A stretch of DNA of 64,000 bases. Origin: Trachythela sp. YZ-2020. Taxonomy: Eukaryota > Cnidaria > Anthozoa > Malacalcyonacea > Clavulariidae. The translations under genes and the position numbers were made by a program. Shown piece by piece: positions 29,800 to 41,094 of this stretch. The stretch spans positions 1,364,001 to 1,428,000 of the forward strand of contig JADLSH010000186.1 in the NCBI GenBank assembly GCA_016169945.1, in the 5' to 3' direction. Every line of letters begins with the position of its first letter. The stretch's first letter is position 1. Under the pieces are notes generated by a model, which worked only from the letters and a program-made list of their open reading frames with translations, was not told the DNA's origin and made no database searches.

Positions 29800-32100
29800 C
29801 GAGTGTTTAAAAGGGGCAAAATCGGCCGCATATCGTTGTAAACAAACAAAATTTACTACGCCAAAGAGAACGTAAATCGTGATTTAATAGAGGATTTGTT
29901 CTAGAAATTAACTCATTAAGTTTATTGTTTGGGTCGTCTAAGATCTGGTTATAAAATTTTACACACGCAGCATGCATTCTAGTGTGTAATGACACCAGAA
30001 TATTTTCGACCAGGGAATCCTTATAATGCACGAACGGGTATACAATTCGAAGAGCACGCTTTTGTACGCGCTCGATTTAGTCGCTGAGATATGTTGGTAG
30101 TGAATAGTGAAACACTGTCGAAGCGTACTCCAAAATGGGGCGAATACAAGTAGTATAAAACTGTATGATATCCTTATCAGGTACTTCAGCACGCTTTGAT
30201 TGTACTAAGGTGTATATCCGTTTGGAGCTTTCAGAAATAATGTTATTGACGTGCTTATTGCACTTCAGGGTTGATGTAATAGTGAGACCAAGTGACTTCG
30301 CTTCTTCTACGACTTCTAGAGACTTTCCATTTACTTGAATTGGAGGGAATAAATTTCGGGGTTTTCTTAAATCACTGCACAGTTCTTTACATTTCTTTTG
30401 GTGGAGCCGGAATTGGTTTAAATCAGACCATTCCTGGATTTCTGTGACGGCATCCTGGGTGTTACTTGAAGCCGATTTCGGCACGGATTCGGATATTGTA
30501 AGATCGTCTACGAATTTGACTTCATCATCAACACTAGTGATATTGAGGTCGTTGATCATTAAGGCGAAGAGCCATGGTCTGGTTCCTTGGGGGACGCCAG
30601 CGGGGACATTTCCCCACTCCGAAAAGCAGTCTTCTACAAGTTTAACACGTTGTTGTCTATTAGTCAGGAAATCTGCGATCCAATTGATAGTGGCATTCGA
30701 GATACCTACAGATATTTACGCATTTATATGAACCGCAAACGTCAAAAGTACGTTGATCTAAATACAGAGCAGGAAACCCACTATGAGAAAGTCAAATTTG
30801 TCAACTTATCCTTAAGTGCTCTTGGAGTTTTCAGTCGGTCATCAGAAATGAAATGCTTCGATGAAATGCTTAATTTAGAGGGAACGACGGAATGGTCAAC
30901 ATAGTCGAAAGTTGGTAATCGAACTGCGCCACTCTGACCGAGGCTCCCGATCCATCTGTTGCTTCCGTCCATGGGTGGATCATTCTTATGAGGGCTTGGC
31001 TTGTCGAGGAGCCGGGGATGACGCCGAATTGGTTTGGGTCTAGAATTTTGAGGATTGCTGGTTTCAGCTTCTTACTCACAACAAAATGTTCCGCTACTTT
31101 TGAGAGGACAGGCGTGAGGGAGATGGGACGAAGATGTTGGTTTATATGTCGGACTAGTGTTGATTTTGGGACTGGGACAGAGTTAGCCAGTTTCCAGATC
31201 TTTGGAAGTTTACTTTATTTAAACGAACAGTTTAAGATTTTCATAACAGGTAACGACAGGAGAACCGCATACGACAGGAGGAACCAAGATGGAATGTCGT
31301 CAGGGCCACTTGCCTTGGAGGGATTAAGAGATTTTAAGCATTTATAAACTTCGAGGTCAGAGACTGAAATAACATTTGAAGTTGTGTCGCCGGTTTGGTT
31401 TGTTACTCGCAAAGGTTGCAATTTTTGAAGAGATTCAAGGAAACTGTTATTGATTTTGTTTGCAATCTGGGTATTACTCAGGTGATGTAGATCATCCACT
31501 TGTATGGTGGAACAAAAGTCGGGCTTAGTCACAGGGACCATACCACTGATTTTTTTGATCGCAGTCCACCAATCTTTGGGTTGGACATTTTTAAGATTCT
31601 TGATCTTACTGTTATAGTAGGAGGATCTACATCTTTTTCGTTCGGAGTTTACTAAGTTCCGGTAGTGTTTAAAGATCCTTCTATTTCCATCTTTAAGGGC
31701 TCGTTGACGATTCTTAATTGCTCGTTTAAGTTTATCAGACATCCAGGGAGCATCGTTATTGTGGAATTTTTAGCTTTGACTGGCATGATTATGTTGAAAG
31801 TACTATATATCATTGTGTTGAAGAATGTTATTTTCTCTTCACAGGAATCAATTCGGTCTATACACGATCAGTCCACTTTTGAGAGAACTCTTCCCAAAGC
31901 TCTTTTATTATTAGGCCTTGTCTCACGTGTCTAATGATAGAACTCTTCCCAAAGCTCTTTTATTATTAGGCCTTGTCTCACGTGTTTTAATCACTCTCGA
32001 TTTATTCACGGTAGTTTCTCTGGTCTTAGGAAAAATAGAAATTGTGAAGTGATCTGACAGACCAAAAGGTGGAGATTTCTTAGGATCGTCATAAAATCGA
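29800..32100 (-). mobile_element. CR1/Jockey-type LINE remnant, 5' truncated
   Basis: Reading right to left: the end of an APE-type endonuclease (GLSDHFTISIFPKTRETT, about 32040-32065), a linker (HYRNLVNSERKRCRSSYYNS), then reverse transcriptase blocks: SLNPSKASGPDDIPSWFLL, LDPNQFGVIPGSSTSQAL, AGVPQGTRPWLFALMINDL and the catalytic KFVDDLTISE near 30500. The thumb region follows (EEAKSLGLTITSTLKCNKHV). Several frame breaks separate these blocks, including a 56-bp direct repeat (about 31880-31990), so it cannot encode one protein. The RT active-site Asp pair is retained. Clade naming is from memory of block layout. It meets the second LINE head to head near 32101. Confidence 0.82.
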
Positions 32101-32650
32101 GTTTATGATAATTGGATTGCGACAGAGAATTAATGCTACTCAGGGTGATATAGCTATTTGGATCTATGGTCTTGAAATAAATAAGGTTCATGCAGTTAAA
32201 TCGCTAGGGCTACATATTGATAGTCACCTCTCATGGTCAATGCACATTGAAATTAAAGATATCGAAGAAAAATGCTTCGACTATTGGCGCCTTAAAGCGC
32301 ATTAGACCATTTATAACGACAAAAACAGCAGTTCAAGTGTATTTTTCTCTGATACAGGCTCATTTTGACTACTGCTGCTCGGTCTGGGATGATTTAGGAG
32401 AAACTCTTAGTACGAAAATACAGAAATTACAGAACCGAGCGGTCAGACTCATTACAAGGTCGAGTTATGATACCAGTGCTAGCGTTTTGGAAAGCTTGCA
32501 GTTCGATAATCTCTCTCAATAACTTATAATATTTACTCCCATACGGCAATCTTGTAAACCAGTTTTGATTTTATTCTACTGATATATAAAATTTATGTAC
32601 TGAAGATTTTACTGTTGTTAAATAAAATTTTATTGTATTGTATTGTATGG
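32101..32650 (+). mobile_element. Second LINE 3' fragment with TTGTA tail
   Basis: The plus strand encodes the RT thumb/C-terminal part in two frames: KVHAVKSLGLHIDSHLSWSM, then RPFITTKTAVQVYFSLIQAH and KLQNRAVRLITRSSYDTSAS, ending in a stop at about 32520. A short 3' region ends in repeats of TATTG/TTGTA (32625-32647), the tail style of several LINE families. The 5' end is lost at the junction with the other LINE. Confidence 0.78.
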
Positions 32651-33171
32651 TAAGAAGGGTGAATAACTATTCCATTAAGTCGAAGCGTTACCCGAGTGCT
32701 GGTGGCGTCTGCTCCCAAAGGGAGTGGCGTTACTCTCGTAAGAATGGCAAATTGACCCTAGAAGTGCTTACGTCACAATTTCCAATCCATTAGGAATAGG
32801 CGAAAAAATGTAGGATATATGTATGTCAAATATGCACAGTTTGGAAGTGGCGTGACGTATGGACTTCTTAGGTCAATTGGTTACATCATGAAATCGTAAC
32901 GTTACCGCGTACGGGTGGCGCTTTTACTAGAAGAGTAGCGTTACTCCAGCACGAGTGGCGATCGAATTATGAATTAAAACGATATATAATTACCGAATCG
33001 AATGAAAAAAACACATACACTGAGAGCCCCTTGTACCAGGTAAGCGTAGCAGCAACTTGGTGTCTGATACCAACCACTTTTGGGGCGGGCAAACGCGGGC
33101 CAGACAACTAACCGTAGAATTTTATCCTAAATGATAGGGTAACCACTCAACAAAAGCGGAATTGACCATCA
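32651..33171. other. Non-coding stretch with repeated GAGTGGCG motifs
   Basis: GAGTGGCGTTAC-like and GGGTGGCG motifs recur at 32697-32720, 32908-32960 in both orientations, suggesting an old inverted-repeat element. No gene. Confidence 0.4.
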
Positions 33172-33927
33172 GGGGCCGTTTGTATAAAACTCTTAACTAC
33201 TTTTTAACTACCCGTTTTCCAGCTAAATCCTCGTTAACTTTAATCACGTAGTTAAGTCTGTTGTATAAAAATGTAGTTGGCGTAAACTGCTTTTAAAATG
33301 TAGCTAAAGTTAATTATGGCTAAGGGTATCGTCAACGTTCCAAACCGTAGTTAAAATGGTGTTTTTAGCAGTGATCAACTTTAATCAGTAAGATAATATT
33401 AAAAGCAACGGTTACCAAGGGTTTTCAATCGCCATCTTCCCTAGAAAGGTTTCTCTCATATTCGTGATCTTTTAAAACGCTATTATTTTGGTCTTTTCGG
33501 CGAAAGCGGAATATTTTTTTGCGTACAAAGATTTATCTATTACAAAAATGTAATTTTAACCTGAGCGGTCCAGTTTTACTTTCATGGTAAATACGCCTTT
33601 TTCGTTGACTTTATCGATCTTTAAATCTTGTTTTCTTGTATATTTTTCAATATTTTGAATCAAAATAAATACCGCCAGTTTTAGTAAGTACGAGTCCGCA
33701 GTCGTATTCAAAATGCTTGTCAGCGGTCGCTAATCAACACTTACTTTATGTTATTTTATGTTTAATCATCCAACACGAACCCCACGCGCAGTTAACTGTG
33801 TACTGCTAACTACGTTTTGTGCAACGCAGTTAAGTCATGTGATTAACTAATTACAGTTAAGGATTTAACTATGGTAGTTAACGCTAACTATAGTTAACTT
33901 TAACTGCATTTTTATACAACCGGCCCC
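33172..33927. mobile_element. MITE with GGGGCCGtTTGTATAAAA ends
   Basis: Left GGGGCCGTTTGTATAAAACT and right TTTTTATACAACCGGCCCC are inverted repeats. TAGTTAACTTTAACT-like motifs recur near both ends. A target duplication is not clear. Confidence 0.72.
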
Positions 33928-35293
33928 AGCCAACCCAGTAATGGGCATTGAATCGCACTCCTTGAGGCCTATTAGGCGTGCAGAGGCGTGCAAAAAAGTC
34001 TCATTCTCACTACACTAAGCATTTAATTCTTACTTCTTGCTTGGTCTTTAATCCCCGAGCCGGCGCGAAGCGCCGTGCGAGGGTACTAATTCCGCTCGGA
34101 TATTTACACCCGGGTATGTGACAACATAGCGGAATGCAAAGTTGTCCGCCATTATGCAATGGACGGTTTTCTACGTTATGCCCATGCGCGAGTTCAGGCG
34201 AGAGAAAACTGTTTTGTACTCGGGAGTCGGGACATAAACAGACAAACAAAGTCTCTAAAACGAGATAAATGAAAATTATTTAGAGGAACAGAAGGAAAAA
34301 AATAGTCAAAAGACCGAAGAAAGACAAGATTTTCGAGTTTTAAAGCGTTTTAAACGCGTAAGTGTCTATTTTGTATACTTGTTTTTGCCGTATTGGCATG
34401 CAGTATATTATAGTTTGTGGATTTGAAAATGCGTAGTTCATCCTGTGTGGTCAATACAACATTGATTAATCTTAAAAGGTATTTTAGTATTAATTCAAAT
34501 ACGTTATAGAATAAGAAACAACATTATTAAATCTCAAAAACAAGTGCGAAAAGAAGTAAAAAAATACTGTTAAAAAAACAGTTGAAGTTTAGTATGAAAA
34601 TTTCGAAATGTTTTGTGAGACTTCTATTTTTAAAGGTTGAATTTTACAGTAAATCAAAGCTAAAAGAGTACGTAATAACATACCTACTTTATATAGTTGG
34701 GCAACTGATAATTTTATAGTTAAAATTAACAAATCTTATCAACATTTTACCATTTTGTACGGAATAAAAATATACAGTGTTGCGTGTTACCATGGTTACA
34801 GTGATCGACTCAGTACCAGTGAACTCAATTTGTTAACCTGGAACGATAACTGGCGGGTGAAAAGTGAAGCCAAAATAACAGTGCCTACGCCATCAAACGT
34901 GATTGATTTCACAACGGCCAAAGTTCAAAATAAGTTCACGAAAATAGAAAAAAAACTTGAAAAGCTGTTAAAACCTGCACGATAGCTTATCTAGTTATCT
35001 TATCCCATATTTTTATGGCTTTCATAAACTTTTTGCACAAACTAGCTTATACGCCTTGTACGACTGACAAAAAACAAAATATTTTCGCTGTTTGAACAAA
35101 AACACTGAGAAAACTTGCTTTAATTAACTTACTTCAGTGACAAAGATATGTTTTCCTCCTAGTTTTCCTTCTGTAATCTTTTTTAGCCAGTTACAAAGGG
35201 GAAACTACTTCGATTTGCAAAAAAACTGTTGTTTTTTTCAAAAAAATAATTCAAAAATAGAGTTTACGTACGGACCGCGCAGTAAATAAGTTG

Positions 35294-35400
35294 TGGGAGA
35301 CTGAAACTGACGTCCAGAACCGCGCAACAAAAATAGGGGACTGAAACTGACGTCCAGAACCGCGCAACAATGATGGCGTATAGGGGACTGAAACTGACGT
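35294..35400. repeat. Short tandem repeats of GGGACTGAAACTGACGTCCA
   Basis: Two full units with CCAGAACCGCGCAACAA and a partial third ending GACGTACG, period about 45-58 bp. Confidence 0.8.
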
Positions 35401-35547
35401 ACGATAACGAATTGATGGCGACGACGATGGCGTTGTGGCCTGACGCCAGAGGTCAAGGCTTCACTTTTTCCCGTACGAAATGACTGAAGTTATCGTTCCA
35501 GATAGATATACACGGCCAAAAATCATCAACTTGTTGCAACGTTGATG

Positions 35548-35704
35548 AAAACAGGATTGAACAATGTTGTGCTGCCCACATTGTTCATAGTTGTCAACAA
35601 TATTGATCAGCATTGTTACACCTGATTCAGGCTCAACAAAGTTGTTCAATATTGTTGACAACTATGAACAATGTGGGCAGCACAACATTGTTCAATCCTG
35701 TTTT
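35548..35704. repeat. Long palindrome (~57-bp arms)
   Basis: AAAACAGGATTGAACAATGT...AACAATATTGA on the left is matched by its near-perfect complement ending CATTGTTCAATCCTGTTTT. A hairpin MITE nested in the hAT element. Confidence 0.88.
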
Positions 35705-35834
35705 ACAGCAGGCTCATAATTTTTGCGCGTGTATATTGAGTTCACCGCTCAGTACTTCATGTTACAATAACTTTTGGGGGAGTAAATTGTGTCGTTCGAA
35801 TGGGCGAGGGGATTCTGCATGCATGTATTTCTAG

Positions 35835-36341
35835 TACTAGGATACAACTAACATTAAGTTCAAAAAGTTCAAGTCTTATTTTAGAATGCAGAAATATTAA
35901 GTGGCTGTTGGAAAGTTGTTGTTAGCTTCTATAATTTTTCAAATGAATGTTGTTGTTGTGTTATGAATGTAAATTATATAATCTACAGTTATAGACAATT
36001 GTGTTGGACTTATGCTTCATATTTCTATTGAAATATATTATGAATAGTGTAGGATAGTTTGCATTGCCTCTGGGTATTTCCCTCCTTTGCCTGCCCTTCT
36101 CACCACCGGCCTCCAATATATCCAATGCCCTATGACCCTACCGAGGTGCGTGGAGGGTGGGGATTGGTAGGAGAGATATAAAAAACCCGACAATTTGTCT
36201 TAGATAGTAGTATCCCCTCAGATCGGCCTATACCGAAAAATCATACTTTGCAGCTTTAAATCGCCTTAATTAAGTCGCCTTAAATGGGCCTACGTCGCTT
36301 TAAGTCGGGATCAACTTTTCCTCAAACTTTCTTAAGTCGCC
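35835..36341. other. No recognised gene; TTAAGTCGCC repeats at the end
   Basis: AT-rich, then several TTAAGTCGCCTTAA-like motifs at 36265-36345 leading into the adjacent MITE. Confidence 0.45.
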
Positions 36342-36623
36342 TTAAGGCCGGTTTACAGTTCGCGCGAATATAGCGAATCGGGTTTACACATTTTAAAATT
36401 CGCTCGAAAATTTGCAAACTTGCAAAAATCCTGGCTCTTGTTTGGCTAAATTTGAATTCGTTCGCTGGCGACTGACGAAAAAGTTGAAAATTTTCAACTT
36501 TTTCACCAGTCTCTTCGAATCAAGTAGAATGACGAAATTTGCCATAAATAATCCTCGCGCATGCTCAGTGACAAATTCGCTCCTTCGTGCGACCAATTCG
36601 CGCTAACTGTAAACCGGCCTTAA
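36342..36623. mobile_element. MITE TTAAGGCCGGTTTACAGTT
   Basis: TTAAGGCCGGTTTACAGTTC and its complement AACTGTAAACCGGCCTTAA bound a 282-bp element whose centre is itself palindromic (AAAAGTTGAAAATTTTCAAC). Confidence 0.88.
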
Positions 36624-36845
36624 AGTGGGCCAAGTCGCGGCGACTTTAGGACCCGGTGTAGGTCTTAGCCCAGTCCTGTGTTAGAATATTACTAATTTTG
36701 TAATATGGTTTTATCGGTATAAAATTACGGTGCAATGCCTACAGAATAATTGCGGAAAAACATGAATAAAAATTGTAATGTTCTGTGCTGTAACGTTTAA
36801 ATAAAAGTCTGATAATTCTTCTCATCTTCCCTGGTTTTCTTCAAA

Positions 36846-37168
36846 TCAGTGTAATTGCATGGACTCTGAATTTTCATATCCTTCGCCATCACCGGCAGAA
36901 TTTATGTGCAACGACTGGTAATTATCTTCTGTATTCATTTTAGCTAAATCCAGATCTTGATAAATTGTGTCGTCTTTATATGTTTGTGTTTGAGGGTTTG
37001 GTTGAGATTTTCTAAACTGGCCACGGGAATACACCACAACGAATGATAGGAAAACTCCAATGATAATGCCACATAGCACTGATACAACAATATGCCATAT
37101 TACAACATTCCCATTTTCCACTCTGTAAGACGAGCTTGATGTTGGCGTTTGTGTGATTTGAACTGGAC
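36846..37168 (-). CDS. Terminal exon of a type I membrane receptor with ITAM-like tail
   Basis: An acceptor (TTCTAG) precedes 37168, and the frame runs to a stop at 36846, giving about 107 codons. The first part is a Ser/Thr-rich stalk (QITQTPTSSSSYRVENGN). A single transmembrane helix follows (VVIWHIVVSVLCGIIIGVFL, continuing SFVVVY). The cytoplasmic tail of about 60 residues has tyrosines in TIYQDL and NYQSL, i.e. YxxL-x10-YxxL, an ITAM-like arrangement, plus YKDD and YENS. Upstream exons that would encode the ectodomain were not found in the repeats to the right. In the family of phosphotyrosine-signalling receptors such tails recruit SH2 proteins; whether this one does is inference. Polyadenylation signal-like AATAAA lies at about 36800. 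Confidence 0.62.
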
Positions 37169-37791
37169 CTAGAACATTTCATTCTAATTTAGTTGTGATC
37201 TATATTAACCTTTCGTGCCCGAGCAACATGCGTACTCGCATGAAGGAGCCCGTTGCTAGGGTACTAATCCCGCTAAACAATTTACATCCGGGAAAAGGAT
37301 TGCGAACGGAGTGCAAAGTACATCAGTGATCGTGGGGGCATGGCTACGTTTCATGTTTTAGCGAAATAGCGAGTTACCCGATTGATTTATTAAAATTAAG
37401 CGACATGAAAAAGAGTTATTTTCCTGGTTATAAATTTTCTTCAGAGCTCTTCTTGAAACGCTAGAAATTCTGTTCTATAAACCCTATAGAATTGATTTCA
37501 AAATTTCCCCGAGGAGAATGCTCCCGGACCACGTATAATTTTCGCACCTTTGACTACGTTTGCATTATATCGGATAGATTTCTGTGCTGTTTCAAAAAGC
37601 TATGATGTATAGTGGGAACAGCTAAGTTTTGTACCTTTGCAAAATGCTATTCGATATGTTGTACACACTAGGTTGTGACACACATATCAGATATTAACTT
37701 TCCTTAGTTCGTTCGTACAAAACACCAATTAACGAGCGAAACGACAAAAATTAATGACAAAATACTATTACTGACTATATCATAATACTAA
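37169..37791. other. Non-coding; old relative of the Helitron-like 5' end
   Basis: 37216-37300 contains GTGCCCGAGCAACATGCG, TTGCTAGGGTACTAATCCCG and ACATCCGGG, a diverged version of the family's 5' region. The rest is unassigned and may include introns of the receptor gene. Confidence 0.4.
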
Positions 37792-38623
37792 CTAGAAATA
37801 CACTCATGCAGAATCCCCTCGCCTATTTGAACTCAGGAACATACTTCCCAAAATGTATTGTAACATGAAGTATTCCGTCAGTCATTGTCACCATAGCAAC
37901 ACGCAATTTTTTACTTTTGGTACAAAATGATAAAATAGTAATATAATATTTGTACTTTTAGCTATAAACTTATGAATTGCCTCACTATATAAAGTAGATA
38001 ATGTTATTACGTACTCTTTTAGCTTTGGTTTGCTGTAAAATTTAACCTTAGACATTTCATAAAAACGTCAAAAATTTTCAGAAAACTTCAACTGTTTTTT
38101 GACAGTATAATTTTTTAAATTTATCTTTAAAATAGTTTCTGACATTACGTTGTTTCCTCAAAATTCAAATTTAAACTTGCTAAAATACCTTTTAGGTTAA
38201 TCGATATTATATTAATAACCTCACAGAGTGACATACGCTTTTGCAAATCCACAAACTAAAATATGCAAAATAGACACTTACCCGTTTAAAACACTTCAAA
38301 AGTGTGCTTTTTTCAGCCATTCGACTGTTTCTCGTTTTTCTTCTTTTGAAGGCTCTTATTCATCGGTATGTTTTTCCAATAGCCCGAGTATTAAAAATCA
38401 TTTTTGATGCATATATTAACAAAATATTTCTCCGTAAATCTTTAAATATTTATCCGTATGTTTCTCTCGACCTGACTCGCGCATGCGTATAACGTAGAAA
38501 ACCCTGAACCGTCCATGGCATCGCGGCGGACGACTTTGGATTCCGCTATGTTTTCACATACCCGGGTGTAAATATCCGAGCGGAATTAGTACCCTCGCAC
38601 GGCGCTTCGCGCCGGCTCGGGGA
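37792..38623 (-). mobile_element. Helitron-like element, copy D, full length
   Basis: On the minus strand it runs A|TCCCCGAGCCGGCGCGAAGC (38623) to TTTCTAG|T (37792), 832 bp, with no target duplication. No Rep/helicase coding. Confidence 0.85.
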
Positions 38624-38716
38624 TAATATAAATAAAAGCTGTTAGTATTAATCCAAAAACTGCTCAAAAAGGTAGCGTGCACGTAACTCCGTACTGCAAG
38701 TAGATCAGTTGTAATA

Positions 38717-38763
38717 ACCGTGCGAGGGTACTAATTCCGCTCGGCTATTTATTACACCCGGGA
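38717..38763 (+). repeat. Short Helitron-like 5' remnant with intact (empty) site
   Basis: GTGCGAGGGTACTAATTCCG, CTCGGCTATTTATTACACCC, GGGAAAAAAGG. This is the uninterrupted version of the sequence that flanks copy E. Confidence 0.85.
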
Positions 38764-38975
38764 AAAAAGGTAATTTAGCCCCTAATTGTAAATTATAGTT
38801 ATAATAAGCAGATTGAAATGATGATATTTATTTAAAAGTAAAGACTTACAGAAAAGAATATTAATAAAGGACATTGAGATGTCTAAGATGTAAGACAATC
38901 AACAAGGAATTTATGTTACCATGAACAATTAAGCTCAAAGGCAATCACTACTGTGACGGTGACCGTTATGTGATC

Positions 38976-39015
38976 TTATCCCCGTGCGAGGGTACTAATT
39001 CCGCTCGGCTATTTA
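38976..39015 (+). repeat. Second remnant, interrupted by copy E
   Basis: TCCCCGTGCGAGGGTACTAA ... CTCGGCTATTTA, then copy E; the rest (TTACACCCGGGAAAAAAGG) resumes at 39863. Confidence 0.85.
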
Positions 39016-39862
39016 TCCCCGAGCCGGCGCGAAGCGCCGAGCGAGGGTACTAATTCCGCTCGGAGATTTACACCCGGGTATGTGAAAACATTGTGGAATG
39101 CAAAGTCGTCCGCCATTTTGTTTTGTCATGGACGGGACTCGACCTTTTCGTAAGTTATGCGCATGCGCAAGTTCAAGCCGAGAGAAGACTTCCATCTTGC
39201 AAACTTTTTTCAAAAATAGTTTTGCACTCATTTTATAAGTAAGTCTCTATGTAAGTAAGCTTATATGTTAACTCTACAAAACAAAAGGAAAAATTAACAA
39301 GAGGAGAAACAGTCGAAAGACCGAAAAAGGAGCGTTTTAAACAGGCAAGTGTCTATTTTGCTGTTTTTTTGCATGCTTGCCGATTTTTTAACATAGCATG
39401 CAGTATAGTTTGTGAATTTGAAAATGTGTAGATCATTCTGTGTGGTCAATACAACATTGATTGATCTTTAAGAGTTGATTTTAGTATTGATTCAAATATG
39501 TTATAGAAAAATAAAAGAAACATTAAATCTCAAGTGCGAAGTATAAAAATACTCCTCGAAAAGCAGTCGAAGTTTTTGAAAATTTCGAAACGTTTGTGCA
39601 AGTCTAAGGTTGAATGTTACAGTAAATCAAAGCTAAAAGAGTACATAATAGCATATACCCACTTTATATAGTTGGGCAATTGATAATTTTATAGTTAAAA
39701 ACAAAATAATATTTTGTACAAATTAAAATATAAAAAATATACAATGGTGCGTGTTACCATGGTTACATATTCGTCGACACAGTACTTCGTGTTACAATAA
39801 CTTTTGGAGAGTAAATTGTTTGGTTCAAATGGCGAGGGGATTCTGCATGCATGTATTTCTAG
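39016..39862 (+). mobile_element. Helitron-like element, copy E, full length with precise boundaries
   Basis: 847 bp from TCCCCGAGCCGGCGCGAAGC to TTTCTAG, inserted between A39015 and T39863. The empty site at 38751/38752 fixes the borders and shows no target duplication. A GC-rich hairpin (GGCGCGAAGCGCC) lies near the 5' end. Confidence 0.88.
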
Positions 39863-40193
39863 TTACACCCGGGAAAAAAGGAAAGCTACGCGAAACCAAA
39901 GTTCCTGGTGTGTGGCTATGTTTCATGGGTGTCATGGGTGAACGTTTTCGCGAATTTCGTGAACTTTTCGTGGACATTGCGTGGGCTGTTATTGTCAGCA
40001 GCGGAATGAGCGAAGATTTTAAACATGAGAAATTCTGATTATTTCAAAATCGCTTTTAAGGACTTTATAAATAGGAGCTGTGAGGCGAATTTTATCGCTT
40101 TTGCTATATAGAAAAGGATAAGAAGAGATATGCAAGAGATAAAATATAAGGCGAGCTTGTTATAATTGTTGATGTATTTGTTCATGGCATATT

Positions 40194-40666
40194 GGCAGAT
40201 TGCATTTATTATCCGCACAGGGGGGGTTGGGGACATCCTTATTTTAACCCCCCCCTTCGGAATTCCTAAGCTTCTGTTCCCAGACCCCCATGGAAAATAT
40301 CTTGGAAAAGCACACCCTCCCTGGAAATTCCATGGAAAATATGAAAAATGTCCCCCTGGAAAAATATCAATTTCTGGGTCCCTTGGACATATTCCTGGGT
40401 CCCTTGGAGTTTGAAAATAGATAGAAAATGCTTACTCTGCTCTTTTAATAATGACCGATCTTTACACAAACATATCCTCTGGATATCTAAGGCTTTTTAT
40501 TACCCCTCCCCTGGATTTCCAAGCGATTTCTATTACCCCTCCCCTGGATTTCCAAGCGATTTCTATTACCCCTCCCCTGGATTTCCAAGCGATTTTTATT
40601 AACCCCCTTCCCTGGATTTTCCAGTGTCCCCAACCCCCCCTGTGCGGATAATAAATGCAATCTGCC
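40194..40666. mobile_element. MITE with ~42-bp TIRs and internal 33-bp tandem repeats
   Basis: GGCAGATTGCATTTATTATC CGCACAGGGGGGGTTGGGG at the left is matched by its complement at the right end. Internally C-rich. Confidence 0.9.
40498..40623. repeat. 33-bp tandem repeat, about four units
   Basis: Units starting TATTACCCCTCCCCTGGATT at 40498, 40531, 40564 and (degenerate) 40597. Confidence 0.92.
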
Positions 40667-40667
40667 A

Positions 40668-41094
40668 TTCTAAAACGTTATTCATAGCTGCCTTCATAGT
40701 TAAAACAAGGCTTTTAACCATAGGATTTAAAAACCTGCTTTGTTGAAGACCCCATGGAAAATATATTGAATTATGAAATTCGCAAGCAGAACAAAACGCC
40801 ACTTCTTTCTTGTGATGTTGTAAACAAGCAAAGTAGAATAAAAATATCAATTTTTTTAGCTCGAAAGCAAAGAAAACGTAAAGTATTTATCAAAAACCAG
40901 GGGGGTGAAAGATGCCGTCGGAAGGTTAGGATCGCGGTTTGTCAGTGGTCATTACCATGAGCAAAAGGAACCATGTGGCGTCAGCAAAGGCCAAAATCCG
41001 CCATGTTTTTGCGGACACTTTTTTCTGCCGAGCAGTTCCTCCAGTAATATAGTAGAGCACAGTCGGTGACTCGCATCAGGTTTAAATTACTACA
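40668..41094. other. No recognised gene
   Basis: Open frame 40754-40960 is short and without family resemblance. Confidence 0.45.

Larger units (their letters stand above)
34817..35747. mobile_element. Non-autonomous hAT element, TSD CTCAGTAC
   Basis: Ends CAGTGAACTCAATTT and, in reverse complement, CGGTGAACTCAATAT. Flanked by CTCAGTAC at 34809-34816 and 35748-35755, an exact 8-bp duplication. It holds a tandem array (35294-35400) and a long hairpin (35548-35704). Confidence 0.87.
34052..35834 (+). mobile_element. Helitron-like element, copy C, interrupted by a hAT element
   Basis: Starts A|TCCCCGAGCCGGCGCG at 34052 and ends TTTCTAG|T at 35834. The body is split at 34817-35747 by a hAT insertion with its own 8-bp duplication. 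A recurring frame on the minus strand (34010-34249) is a property of the repeat, not a gene. Confidence 0.85.

Noticed and set aside
29800..32650. A single LINE with a twin-priming inversion
   Set aside because: Both strands carry the RT thumb region, so the two parts overlap in content and must come from two elements.
40266..40668. Repetitive frames (KSRGGVIEIAW repeats)
   Set aside because: Translations of the 33-bp tandem repeat inside a MITE.
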